DNA of 64,000 bases, from positions 22,997,501-23,061,500 of the forward strand of contig NC_079376.1 of the NCBI RefSeq assembly GCF_021018895.1. Direction: 5' to 3'. The number at the start of each line of letters is the position of its first letter. Positions within the stretch are counted from its first letter, which is position 1. Shown here piece after piece: positions 44,461 through 56,752 of the stretch. Made by a program: the position numbers and the translations under genes. Under the pieces are notes generated by a model. That model searched no databases. It was not told the DNA's origin and saw nothing but the letters and a program-made list of their open reading frames with translations. Source of the stretch: Seriola aureovittata. Taxonomy: Eukaryota; Chordata; Actinopteri; Carangiformes; Carangidae.

Positions 44461-47400
44461 GTGTGTGTGTGCTAGCCAGCCAGGACTCCAATTACAGACA
44501 GCAACAAGAGTAGCAGCAGAATCTATAGGTCATTACTGTGATACAGACCGTGGCTGGTTCCTATGTATTTAATGGACACCAGGGTGTCTGGACCATTACG
44601 CTGCTTCTCTACAGCCATCTGGTCATCTGAAGAAACTCCTGTAACATCCCAACACAGCACATTATTATGGCCTTGGCTGGATGGAGCGTGAGTTTGTGCG
44701 TGTGTGTGTGTGTGTGAGGGAGACAGAATGTGTGGAAGTGTGTGTGTGCTTTGAGAAACGGAGGTTAGTGCTCGGTTGGTGATAGAATCTGCAAATGGAC
44801 ACCACCTTTTGCAGCAGGAGGACAAGTCATTTTAGCAGCCTAATGGAATTTTACAGCATGGGAATACAGTGTATAGAAGGAGATATCATCTCTTGCAATA
44901 GGAAGAGCCGTGCGCTGCGATGAATTCTGATATTTCTATTTATTCCCTTATAGTGGAAGACAAAACTTATTTCCAGTTGAGGTTAACACAGATGAGATTG
45001 CAAAGACCTCAGACACAGCCCACTGGAAGACTTAACATGGTCCTCACTAGCTGTAAGAGGGAGGGACCTCCCAGCTTCCCAGGTATGGAGGACACTTTAA
45101 TATAAAGATAAATTGCAGTTTACAGCTCAGCATGCACTTCCGTACCAACGCCGGCCTCTCGGACAGCTAATTTATGACCACCTCTCGCTTCCAAGTCTGG
45201 GTCTGGCTTTTAATAAGCGCGGCTCGGAGTCGTAAATAACTATGAGATTTACTAAATCATTAGCCATTAGCTGCTATGCATGTGTGTTAACAAAATGTTT
45301 GCCAGGTGAGCTTTATGTGTGTTTATTGACCCAGTGAATTTTTAAGGAGGGCTTCAGAGAGAGTGTAGTAGATCAATATCTTTATACCTTCTGCACTAAA
45401 TCGTTTCACATTTGGATTCAGGTTACAACTTTTTGACGGCAATGATGGACGTTATGAGCAACAAAATGGCTGCCAGAATAAAAAAAACTGGTCCTCACAG
45501 CCAATCAGTATTATCAGGAGGGGAATTAACATCACTCTGATGCAATTAGAAGATTTGTCACTGGTTTGGAAATCACATTTGAGCAGAGCTGGGTACTAAA
45601 ACTAAAAACTTTCCCTTTTTTTTAACCAACCAAAATGTTTCTGTTGTGCTGTTTGTTGAAAACCGTCAAATCCCAAAAGTTGGTATCAAATGTTTGTTCA
45701 GGCAGAGCTTGAATACTTTCTAAAAGCTTTTCACAACGTTCCCATACAGATTGAAATGTCAAACTACTGTGACCTACACTGCCTCAAATCTTTATATACT
45801 GCGTTGTATGTGCTGACACTCAAGTTATAGACAAGAGCAGGAAACACAAGCAAGTAGGGGTCGCCACCTCTGACGTCTGACCTGGACCATGTCAATCCTC
45901 ATGGATGTTTGCGCCAGTTGCCGGGTAAAAAGGTAAAACTTTCGTATTTCTGCTACCAGTTAAATAGAAGTATAAGCATGGCCATTGGCCAGTCGTCACT
46001 GTTGTACCCTTTTTATATGTTTATGGACACAGGATTGGACATAACCAGAAAGAAAACAGAACTGTACTAGAAGGAACCAAATGAGGTTTTATTTGAAACT
46101 ATGAAATTCTAAATCAGAAGTGCATTTTCACAACAAAAAAAAAATTGTGTCCCAGAAAAGGATATTAATTTTTCAGGGACAGTCGCTCAAGCAAGAGAAC
46201 AAAGCGTGGGAAAACTGGGTGGCAACCCTACAAGCAAGTTCTGTTAGCATCAGCAACTAATGCTACTTTCAAATACTGATTCAGATACTAGCTCATAACT
46301 CCTCCTAGCCATATACTCCTCAAAGCCATATGCTGTTTTATTTACAAGGACAGGTCCACACAGTGGGACAGAAAAAACATTGATTCTGCAGTTCAAAGGA
46401 AAAATCAGGAAATAACTGTTTTAGTTTATTCATTTGCTGCATAGTTCTTGATGGGAGGAGGCATTTCCACTGTACATCAGTTGGCTCACAGTTGGTTGCC
46501 AGAAACATAACTCTTTAGCCAAACAGCACAAAGCCATGTTCAGTGCAAGTGTGCAAACCGCTGCAGCTCTTCAGGTGGCCAAGTGCTGATCTCCAGCCTG
46601 GTTCCTGAAGAGGACAAGGAAGCATAAGTCCTTATCACCTTAGCAACAAGCTGCTTTAAAGAGGCTTGTGAAGAGGGAAACAGGTTTTTGAGAAGCTGTA
46701 TGTAAAAAAAAAAAAGAAAGAAAAATTCAGCCACGGATAAAGAGGGAAGGAAAAGAGATTTCCCCTTTTCCCCTTCCCTCCATGTCGCTTCTTACCCACA
46801 AGGCTGCAGGAAATGCTGGTGGGAGCAGAAGGCGCGCGCAATAAGCCGTGAGAAACACGACCATCGCCACCCGTTGCCTAATTGCCATGGTGCCGGCATG
46901 ACGATGCAATTTGCATAGTCAGAGACAGCAAATGCCTGAATGAGATTTTATTCAAATCTATTTCCTCTGTGGCTGCATCTATCACTGGATAAATGAAAGA
47001 TATGTGTACACTGCACTCCCTATTACAGCTACACAAAAGTACATCTGACCTCCATTTTGGGTCCATTTGCATCTTGTTGACACATTCACATAGTAACAAT
47101 GCTTCCTGCTGTTCCCCAAAGAGAGCAGTTTTAGTGTAAACCTGGTCAGCCCTTTGCTCTTCCAATTTTCAGCATTAACCAAATTTGAATAATCATTCTT
47201 TTAAGCTGTCAGGTCCCCAAATCCCCATGCTTGTTTGGAAGGCTGAGATATTTCCAGACCTGTAAATAAAAAAAAGAAAAATCTGATTCCTATTTAAAAA
47301 TACTCCAATCATAAGACATGAATGAAGACCTCTATCTGGATAGACTTGTGCTATTTCACACTAGCACTACTATGAAATCCTCGGGTATGTAGGCTGCTGT

Positions 47401-48544
47401 TTATGCTGCATTGAATTAGCAAGCAATTAATTTACATGTAAAGAAAAAATTAATAACTAAATAAATAATGGTAAAAAAAATATAATTACTCAAATATTAA
47501 GACTGGAACAAATATAGAAGTCAGAGACTAGTAATTATTGTATAAAATATATATAGTGATAATAATAAATAAGATTTAAATAACAAGTATAACTTAAAAT
47601 ACACATCTTGGGGAAGCAACCACAAAGGCCTTCAGCTTAAAAGCTCAGACACAGTGTGGAGGTGGATGCAGCTTTTCCACATAGGTAAAAAAAAAGGGTT
47701 ACCAGGTTACCATCAGATGCATTAAAGAATACCATAGTAAAGGATATCTTTATCCAGAGACTGAGTTGAAGGGGCAGATGCTATAACTCCATACGTATTA
47801 TGGTCAAAAAAGTTGGCTTGAAATTTGCTCTGTTGAGGAATTTTCCATAACTGAGGTCATTTTAAATCTCACATCTCACATCTTAACTGTAGAACTTCTG
47901 ATGTTGTACTTTGGTCCAGAAATGATGCAGAGCATGTGCATACAGGCACCCGACGGCAGTGGTCACACACTGGGTTTATTTCCAGGTAGATTTTATGGAG
48001 CTTGACTCTGCTCCTGGAGATTTGGTGAAAGAATTTTACATTGAATAATTCCATGTTTTGCACAAGTCGAAGATGAGTGGAATCGATGGACAGTATCTTC
48101 CCACTCCTACTCAATGAAGCAAACATCGAAATCTTCCTCCCACAAGAATTTAATCCGGAACAATGAGTTGATTGATTGAATTAACCCATAGACCTGACAT
48201 GTCAGAGTTAGATAAAGGAACTGGCATCAAAAACATGAAATATGAAATGGTGTAGGTTTGGGTAGGGTTGGGAATTCAGCGGTCAGATTATAGGTCAAAA
48301 ACATGTCGGTAACAGAGAAAATGATTTTTAGAAAAACTAAAATTACCGCCTTGCTGTTGTCCACCTCCATCACTCAGACTAGTTTCAGATTATATCCCTG
48401 TTTATCCAGAGTCATAGAAAATATGAACCATTAGTGCAAAATGTTTCCATAATTGCTGCCTGATGTTTTGAGTTATGGCTAAAAAGTGTTTTGTGAGGTC
48501 ACTGTGATAACTGACACTGACAGGGATTCAAATGCAGACTCGGT
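42251..48544. other. Microsatellite-rich intergenic-looking sequence
   Basis: (CA)n at 43062-43095, (TG)n at 43272-43310, 43513-43556 and 44420-44471, and a C21 run at 43585-43605. 43900-44060 is GA-rich. 45120-45330 and 46780-46930 are repeat-free and contain homeodomain- or octamer-like words (TAATTTATGACC, AATTTGCATA), so may be conserved non-coding DNA. No coding frame carries a motif that I can name. Confidence 0.5.
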
Positions 48545-48955
48545 ACACGGGGGGGGGGGTAAAACTGTAACAGTCCTTTAATCGATGCGAGTAGTCGGTA
48601 CGCAGGAGGTCAATCAAGGAAGGCAAAAGTGCAAAATCGGCAGGGTCAAAGACAGGATCTGGTCAAAAAACACTAAGGGCTCACTATGGAAAATACAAGA
48701 ATTGCTGGAACGCTGTCACGAGGGAACAAGACTAACTGGCACAGGGGGGAGAAAACAAACATACCACATACTCAACAGGGAGGGAAGGCAATGAGACACA
48801 GGTGCAGCACATTAGGGCGGAGAAGGTAATCACACAGGCGGGAAACACACAAGGACTGGAAGCGAAGGACCTGAAACGAGACAAGAGGTGAATATCAAAA
48901 TAAAACAGGAAACATAAGACAAAAACCACTAGAAGAAACAAAAAGTAACTTAACT
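48545..48955. repeat. Dispersed fish repeat J
   Basis: Carries GCGAGTAGTCGGTACGCAGG, CGCTGTCACGAGGGAACAAG, ACTAACTGGCACAGG, CACATTAGGGCGGAGA, CACACAGGCGGGAAACA and AAAATAAAACAGGAAAC in this order. I recognise this word order as a repeat of percomorph genomes. Its class is not evident from this copy. Confidence 0.5.
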
Positions 48956-48959
48956 AACA

Positions 48960-49220
48960 GACTGCGGCGTTTCAGACCTTTGAACTTTGACCCCTAAATA
49001 CTGTCCATCCTTGAGTCCAAGTGAAAGTTTGTGCCAGATCTAATGAGATTCCCCCTGGGTGTTCCTGAGATATTGCATTTCACTCATTGAGATCACTGTG
49101 ACCTTGAACTTTGACCTTCAGCACCAAAATCGAATCAGTTTGTCCTTGAGTCCAGGTGAACATTTGTGCCATATTTGAAGAAATCCATCAAAGCGTTACT
49201 GATATATCATGTCCACGAGA
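48960..49220 (-). repeat. Dispersed repeat D, copy 2 (tandem internal unit)
   Basis: Two internal units share CCTTGAGTCCA(A/G)GTGAA, starting at 49009 and 49144, which gives a period of 135 bp. Each is followed by TTTGTGCCA(G/T)AT and preceded by TTTGA(A/C)C-type words. Reversed relative to 39201-39680. Confidence 0.6.
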
Positions 49221-50710
49221 ATGGACAATGGCTGTCGCTGGTGCAGAGAAATGAAAATATCATTATTTTTGGAAAGTCAAAATATAGGTCCAGTAATGTT
49301 TTGATGGTGCAGTTAGTCCATAAAGGAAAAGAAATGGATTTGTATTGAGTTGGAGAGACAAAGGAAGAGGCATGAAATTAAAATGTCTCTTGAACAATGA
49401 TGGGGGTCTGACGGGGGGAGCACAGCCAGCGAGGATGGTTCGAGGTGCTTCCTAACTGCAACACTACTGCAGAAGGTTGTAAACAGGAACAGATCCAGAA
49501 CTGTAATGTTTGCAGATTATTAGTAACTAGTAGGACTGAACATTAAGTAATGCCATGCTCCCCAAAAAGAATTGTTTGAGTATGGTTTATGCAGCTGCAC
49601 TGTCTTAGAGTCATATACATTATCAGGTTTCAAACAAGAATTTTGTCATCTACCCCAAAATGTAAATGTAATGTGTAATTTAAACAGTTACATTACTTAT
49701 TATGTTTCAACAGGGTAATAATTCATCTGCAAGCTGTTCCATTTCAGAAGTAACCTTCCCAACACTGTTAGAATGAAACAGCTGTTATTAGTCTTTATGT
49801 ACCAGGCTTGTTGCGAAACTCCAGAGTCCAGAAGTTGTGTGGGCTGGGGAGCGTGGCAAAACTTGTCCGAGTCATCCATCATTGCCGGGGAGACTACCCA
49901 CCTCTGGTGGCACAGCTGTTTGGGCAGTGACACCAGTGTGCCAACAGTGGCCCCTACATCTGCTGCTGGGTTGGTGTTGACAGGGTCATCTGTGGCTTTG
50001 TGGAACACAACAGCCAGCGCAGTGCTGTCTGCAGCAGATGGACTGAGAGACACAAAACACAGGGTCAGAGGGCTGGAAGTGATATTTTGGGTGGAAATGA
50101 GTTTGAGATTGAAGTTGATTTCATATCAGTCTGCAGCTTTACTTATCTGTTAGAAAAAAAGAACGGCCATCTGGAAAATCTGACATGTTAACTACTCTGT
50201 ATTGGGTTGATTTTCTGACTTGTACTTGAAAGGAACGTTCACTTGTATTCTGACTGAGTGAGTGAGTATCCAGAATAATTCAGTAAACATCGGACTTGAA
50301 CAGAAAGTTTTGCCTCGTGCTCTGAATAAGCCAACCTTTCTGTAACTGAAGGATCGCTCACCTGTTTGCCTGAATGATGATACTGAAAACACAGTGCAAA
50401 GAATCTGTCATTGCCTCAGATTCATTATGATGCTTCAGTAAAAGTGAACAAAGTATAGATGGGAATTTAATGGAAAAATCCACTGAACCACTGAATCACC
50501 TGAGACCTGCTCAGACACAGACACATTCAGCTCAAACACATTCTTAAGTGACACATTGGAGTGATTGCTGGAAATTTCTGGTATTCACTCTGGTATTCAA
50601 TTCTCATATTTATAATTTTTTCAAATTTCTCTGTTCTAATGTAAATCACAAGGGGTCCATACTTGAGGTACATTATGGAAGACTACATGTGCCACAGAAA
50701 TGATAACAAA
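49221..50710. other. Unique sequence, no gene seen
   Basis: Overlapping 126- and 117-codon frames at 49700-50153 on opposite strands have no motif, and I reject both as genes. Nothing else is supported. Confidence 0.45.
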
Positions 50711-51880
50711 GCATTTTATTCATTAATAACAAATTGTACAATAAAAATAGGCATTAATACATTTGTTTACAAATTAATTTATTAATCTATAAACAAATAT
50801 ACTAAATTACAAAGCAATTAATGATTTGATTTTTAAATGGGCAAAAAACATGGCAAATTAAATATTAATCCATCAATACATAATTCAAATTAAAAAAGAG
50901 TTTGCAAAAACAACATAAAACAGTCAATAATTGCATCATTTAAATAAAAATGCAATTAACTATAATTATAAATTATATAAATATTAAAACATATTTGAAA
51001 GTGTAGTTTAAAAAGAGAAATAAATAACTAAAAAATGAATGAATTTAATCAGGCATTTAAAAAGGTATTTTCCTCGCTCATTTGCATTTCCATTTCCCTG
51101 CTGCTTTTCCTTTTCTATGTGCACGACACTTTGGGCCTTGTGCAAGTAAAACAAGGTAAAACAATGCAAATTAGCAATGGGATGTAACCAGCTCTAGGAT
51201 TGGCTCTCACCTGGCATGACATATGCAGACGTATGACATGGATGTGGAACGAGGACAAGTCAGGGTGGATGCTGAAGATCAGGATGTCTCCGCCGGTGCC
51301 ACTCTCTCGCAGACTTGGCGCTCCATTTCAGCAACAGTATGTCTCTTAAAATTCTCGATTTATCACAGTTTTTTTTAAGAGACAACAAACTCTCTGATTG
51401 GTTAGAGAGTAGCACCTGCTTCATACTCTAGCTGCCTTTTCCAAACACTGTTTAGGCACCTAGAAGACCCTTTTAGGAACATAAGTGTCTGTGCGTGTGC
51501 CACAGCATTTTGCCTTGGCGTTCACGCTCTTAAAATTGAAAGTGGGAAATGGAAATGCAAATGCAAATGGGAAAGGAAATTGCCCTGTTAAATGCCTGAT
51601 TAAAATCAGTATTCTTAATTCAATTTGTGAATCCAGTTATTTGTGTTTTTAAACCGCTTTTTCAAAATTCCAATTTTTATTTATGAATTCATCCATGTAT
51701 TTTTAAATGATGTGCTTATTGACTATTTTATTGTGTTTTAGTAAATGCCTTTTGACCTATTTATAAATTGATTAATAATTCATTTGTAAATACTTTAATA
51801 ATTGCTTTTCATTGCCCATTACGGAAATAAAAAAAGTTAAATGTCTATTTGGACAATTAGTTATCAACTAATGAAATGCC
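50711..51880. mobile_element. 1.17-kb long-inverted-repeat element
   Basis: The left edge GCATTTTATTCATTAATAAC and the right edge, reversed, GGCATTTCATTAGTTGATAA begin inverted arms of roughly 350-400 bp. Inner matches include CAGTCAATAATTGCATCATT (about 50922) against TAGTCAATAAGCACATCATT reversed (about 51715). TTTAATCAGGCATTTAA occurs near 51046 and reversed near 51590, and CATTTGCATTTCCATTTCCC-type blocks near 51080 and 51545. The central 51110-51540 is unique-looking and contains a further small hairpin, GTCTCTTAAAA...TTTTAAGAGAC. No transposase is encoded. Confidence 0.65.
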
Positions 51881-52394
51881 TCAGTAGTTTTTCCATGACA
51901 GTTGCTGTCCTCAATACTAAATGTCACAGGGGGAAATGCACTTTTTCTGAAATACAAAGTATAACACCTTACTGAAAGTGACTATTATAAAACTTAAAAA
52001 TAAAGTAATATTTAATTAATAATTATTATATTATTTGGATCTGCAATGACAGGTTTACATCTGCTGGTTTTTAACAGCAGGACTTCAGGCTCCTCTTTTT
52101 TTTACTCTTGGGTAATTTTTATTAATAAAACTTGCCCAGAAAGGAGCAGAACATGTGGACTCACCGTATACAACAAAACTAATGTAACAAGTGCATGCAT
52201 TTACAAAACAAAGTGTTAAATGATTCAAAATTGTACCATTTTACAATAATTGTATTATTTTTAAGTTAAAGTTTCGGTATTTGATCTTATGTATAATTAA
52301 AAACAAATAAGTTGGATAGAAAAACAAATTAGCTTTTGACAATAAATCCAACAATAAATCCAACACAGTTTTGACCTGGGTTGTGACGAACGCA

Positions 52395-52560
52395 TCACGG
52401 CTCCACTTGGTAATAAACTGCCTGAACCAGTAAGAGCTGAGTCCAGGTGAAGAAATTCTCTTGAGGCATTAGAGAGATATTGCGTTCACAAGGCCAAAAA
52501 AATGTTTTGTAAGGTCACCTTTGACCTTAACCATTGACCTTTAGCCACCAAATACGATAC
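52395..52560 (-). repeat. Dispersed repeat D, copy 3 (fragment)
   Basis: GAGTCCAGGTGAAGAAATTC, GAGATATTGCGTTCACAAGG and AAGGTCACCTTTGACCTT match the repeat D vocabulary in reverse. The adjoining 52600-52915 has ATTTATAGAGCCGTAGTTCA and GTATCGATATTTCAGTATCG, which may belong to another fish repeat. Confidence 0.45.
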
Positions 52561-54766
52561 GATACTAATACTTTGTACAAAAGCTATCAAATAAGACATC
52601 AGACTACTCTTTCTTATTGCATTTGGCCATCAACAATGTCAACACTCTGTTCAGTGGCACATGTATTTATAGAGCCGTAGTTCATATGACTATGACAGGC
52701 GGAAGAAGAAGTAGTTCCTATAAACCAGGAATTGTTTAGACTAGTTCCAGGTGATAGCGTTGTTACTTTCTACTGTGTCCCTGTTGATGATAAAAGACAC
52801 GTTTAGCCCAAATTATTGAGTTAAGGTATCGATTTCTCTTTCAATGTGAGAATCAATCGTAGAACAGAAACGTTTGGAATCGGAAGTATCGATATTTCAG
52901 TATCGATCCGCACATGACTCTCAGCGGGCAAACCTGCTCCTCATCATACTTACACACCAGTTCTTCACTCTTGGCCAGATTGTTCAGTCTGCCAGTGTGG
53001 TATTACGTCTCAGTCTTCTTGTATATTTTTTATTTTACCAACTATATTTTTTTTATTTTACTAACTATATTTTTTTCTATATTTTTTTATTACTAACCTT
53101 TATTTCCCTGCGCCTCAGGATCATACCCCTCATGTCTGCCCTGCCTGCTGCTCACTTCCACTCCAGCCCTCACCAATGGACTCTCCATTCAGCCACTCAC
53201 CGCTTACCTGTCTCTCAGCCGTCTCACCAGCGATGACCAGTGATATTAACCAGAGGTGTACTCTGGCCAATATCTTGTAGTATGCTCTGTGTAGCAGTTG
53301 AGGGCATCGGTTATGGTTATAATCATGCGCCATTGATCATGTTAAAATAAAAGATTTACAGTTTGTGCAATAAAGAAATTTGGCTGATTCCAACTCGATA
53401 TACTCATACAAGCAAACCAATTCACGACAGTGTTTTCAGGCAAGCTCCGTGTCTACAGAAGCAGGAAGTTGTTCCAAATACACCAAGAAATGTTGAAGAG
53501 ACCACCTGAGAGCATCAGGGCTCATTGGATTCATTCCTGTACCACAGTCAGACGATAGACTCGGTGCCAGTGGATGACAATAACCCCATCACATGGTTTC
53601 CAGCCCCCAACTTTGGAAAAGGAGCCCCTGATGGCTCATCATAGTAGAACATTCATATTTTCTAGGCTCGATATATGTTGGAAAAAAATGTTTGACTCGA
53701 TGCCAATGTATATTTGACGATATACACACATGTTAAATGGAAAGACTTGCACCATAAAAAAATACCACAGACAATAAACATGTTTTCATCCTGATGTAAA
53801 GTCAAATTGAATTGAATTGAATTTCCATTCATCTGTTCTGAACCACCCCATCTCAAACATTCATGTAAACACAATTGGAGGAAGCCTTGGCTAATGTCAG
53901 CTGTGAATCGCAAAAACTAAAAGCCAACAATAAATAAAGGAGGAATCTGTAGTCAGCATGATAGAGCAGTGGAAAAAAGAGAAGAGATGCTGTAAACACC
54001 ACCAGGAGGAGGAAGGATTAAGTCATTTTGGAGTTCAAACCAACAAACAAGCCCGAAAAGCTGATGGGAGGGAAGGATGCTGCTGCTCCTCTCCTCAGCT
54101 GCTCCACCCCAGCAAGCTTCTCCTCTCACCTCCCCTGCTGAGAAGTCAGCTTTCATGTTCTTTTCAAAGTCTCAGGTAGTATTACCCAGGGCAACCTTGA
54201 CAGAGCCCGGGGCAAAGGCAGCACTCGGCTCTGTACCTGAACAAGCACGTAGAGCGTGCGGCAGGTACGCTCGCTGCAACACATGCACACCATTTCTCAA
54301 CCACACACCACCAGCCTGGCACTGATGCTCCTCTTCCTACCCCACCCACACACATGCGCATGCACATGCACACACACACACACACACACACATGCACACA
54401 CACACACACCCTTTGATTGTCTCCACGCCGTGGCTGTCATTAAGACTCATTAAGGGGGATGGTTTTATTGAAGGCGGTCGTGTTGAGGCATTCACTGAAT
54501 TATTCATACACGCCTTCCACTGCACTCTCTCTCTACCTCTTTCGCTCTCTTACACACACACACACACACGCATACATACACACACATCGCTGAAATGCAG
54601 GAAGCTGGTGAAGATGGGAGAGAGAGAGAGGGAGGGAGAGAGAGAGAGAGAGACGCAGCCTATATAGGTCACTTCCTCCTCCACCCGCATCGTTCAGAAA
54701 GTGGAACTGGAAGGCGGGAGGGAGACAAAGAGCGAGGCTTATTATAGCAGGCAGGCAGACACTCAG

Positions 54767-54814
<48 letters not shown>

Positions 54815-55426
54815 AAGCCCCAGCAGATAAAGGAGCATACACCTCAGAGAGTAGATTGTCACAGCTATGAATGAAGCTCAGAGTGGCTTTTGCCGTAAGG
54901 TAATACTAATTCATTGTTGAGAGACCTAGTGAGGCAGCGTTTTGTGGGGGCGGGGGGCGGAGGGGTGGGGGGGGTGGAGGCATGAGGGCCAGTATTGACA
55001 GATGTGAAGGATTTCATTAGATGCCCACATTTCATCACAAGAACTCCCCCTCTGTGCTGAACATATGGCATCCAGTATGCACAGAAATGGATACACATTT
55101 ATATTTAGTTTGATCATATATTCCATCAAATATTCATTACATACAATCAGGGTTAAATATGCACAGTCACGTGGCTGTTATAGCAAGAACAAAGAAAAGC
55201 TAAGTGCTGTGAGTAAATGCACACTGGAGGCTGAAATAATTAGAGTTTAATGTTGATTGAGTTTTATTACAAATGAGGGTCTTATTTTTGTAATTTTTGG
55301 CCATTATTTCTATCAGTTATGATTACACTGCACTCACCAAGTTTGTTGCTTAGACTTGGGGATACAGCAGTATCACTACAACTTATTTCAGTTGGTCAAG
55401 ACTGCACCTCAATAAAACTGTCACCA
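52561..55426. other. Mixed unique and simple-repeat sequence
   Basis: Imperfect tandem TTTTAC(C/T)AACTATATTTTT units at about 53030-53080. (CA)n at about 54370-54412 and 54770-54812. A G-rich run at 54946-54980 (GGGGGCGGGGGGCGGAGGGG) could form a G-quadruplex. No gene is supported. 54410-54530 is repeat-free and looks like possible non-coding regulatory DNA. Confidence 0.45.
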
Positions 55427-56001
55427 CACTGCAAAAACTCAAAATCTTACCAAGTATATTTTTCTAATTTCTAGTCAAAATACCTCATCACACTTAATAT
55501 AAGACAAAATCACCTAAAGAGTAAGATTCAAGTGAGATAAAGGAGCTTGTTTTTAGACATGGCAAAAGAGCACTGCCTAATATGAGTCAGGAATGCTAAC
55601 TTCAAGACATTTTGTCTCAAAATGCCAGTTTCTAATCTTATTTCAAGTAGGTGGTGGACTTAAATCTAGAACAGTGTCACAATTATAGAACTAAAAATTA
55701 GTTAAATACACTTGAAACAAACAGGATGGCAAAACTTTTGAGGGGAAAATACTATTTTTGCGCATCACAAAACACAAAACATCAGAATACTAGTAAAATA
55801 TAGCTAAAAGTGAGTTTTCCCAGCTAATTTTAAGATCACCCTTATCCTGTAAGGATTAAATATAATGTCTTATTTCAAGAAATCTTACCAAGAGAATTTC
55901 ACTTGTTCCATTGGCAGATTTTTTTTTTTGCTTATTACAAGCAAAAAATATCTTATGTTAATTCTTTTTTGCTTATTTTTGGAGTGGCCTTTTTTCCAGT
56001 G
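55427..56001. mobile_element. hAT-like MITE with CACTG ends
   Basis: The start CACTGCAAAAACTCAAAATC and the end, reversed, CACTGGAAAAAAGGCC form short terminal inverted repeats. Inside are TCTTACCAAGTATATTTTTC, TCTAGTCAAAATACCTCATC, CTCATCACACTTAATATAAG, ACTTGTTCCATTGGCAGATT and GCTTATTACAAGCAAAAAAT, a word order I recognise from an abundant fish MITE. Clean 8-bp flanking duplications are not visible. Confidence 0.7.
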
Positions 56002-56321
56002 CATACACACCAGGTTCACACAGTTTTCCAGAATATTGAGCAGAGCTGTAGTGGTGAGAGTAAGGAGGTATACAGCACATACTCACCGCTGGTTTCAATA
56101 AGGAGAGAACAAATGGACAAATGGCCTATATGACAATACAAGTTAGAATAGATCCCCCAAGATAAATAACTAAATAAAAACATTCAGTAATCAAAGTCAG
56201 CAAAAAGGAGCCATTTCACCTCCTGTATATGGGAGCAATTTAAGATTATGATTAGGATGCATGATGTAAAAGGGGAAGAGAGAGAAGACTTCAATGCCAA
56301 CAAAAGAGATCTTGCCGTCAT

Positions 56322-56752
56322 CAACTGTAAATAAAGATGGATGTAACCTTCGTGACGTCACCCATATATTTCTGAAGAGCAGTTTTGAAGCTCAGAGTGC
56401 TGGCCCGCCGTCGCCATCTTGGCAGTTCCTGGATCCGCCCCTTACTCCCAGTTAATCCAAGAATGGGCAAAGAGGTGGGGGACTATGTGAATGCCTGTCA
56501 TTCAAAGATGCCATGCCCTCAAATATGTATAACTTTAAACCTCATTAAAGGCGTACACTTGTCATGAAGAAGGAAATTAGCTATAGAGACCCAAACTGTT
56601 GTTTGTACCAGGCTGCAAACATGTTTATTTCTGATGTAAAGTCTATGGGATTGACTCACTTTTGGAGCCAGACTCTAGTGGCCATTAAAGAAACAGCAAC
56701 TTTCAACACTTCTGTAGTGTCTTTATGTTTTAGCATGGGAGGTTGCCACTTG
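56322..56752 (+). repeat. Dispersed repeat A, copy 2
   Basis: Begins AACTGTAAATAAAGATGGAT, then GTGACGTCACCCATATATTT, TTCTGAAGAGCAGTTTTGAA, CCAGGCTGCAAACATGTTTA and GGGAGGTTGCCACTTGG. It is the reverse orientation of 28092-28591. The spacing of blocks differs, so one copy has lost or gained internal sequence. Confidence 0.65.

Noticed and set aside
49009..49160. CRISPR-like direct repeats
   Set aside because: The two units are 135 bp apart, degenerate, and belong to a dispersed eukaryotic repeat. No spacer structure or cas genes.
49700..50153. Overlapping 126- and 117-codon frames on opposite strands
   Set aside because: No motif, no splice signals at useful places and mirror-frame overlap, as expected by chance in GC-balanced sequence.
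53410..53640. Possible exon with an open plus-strand frame
   Set aside because: No clear splice borders and no recognisable peptide.
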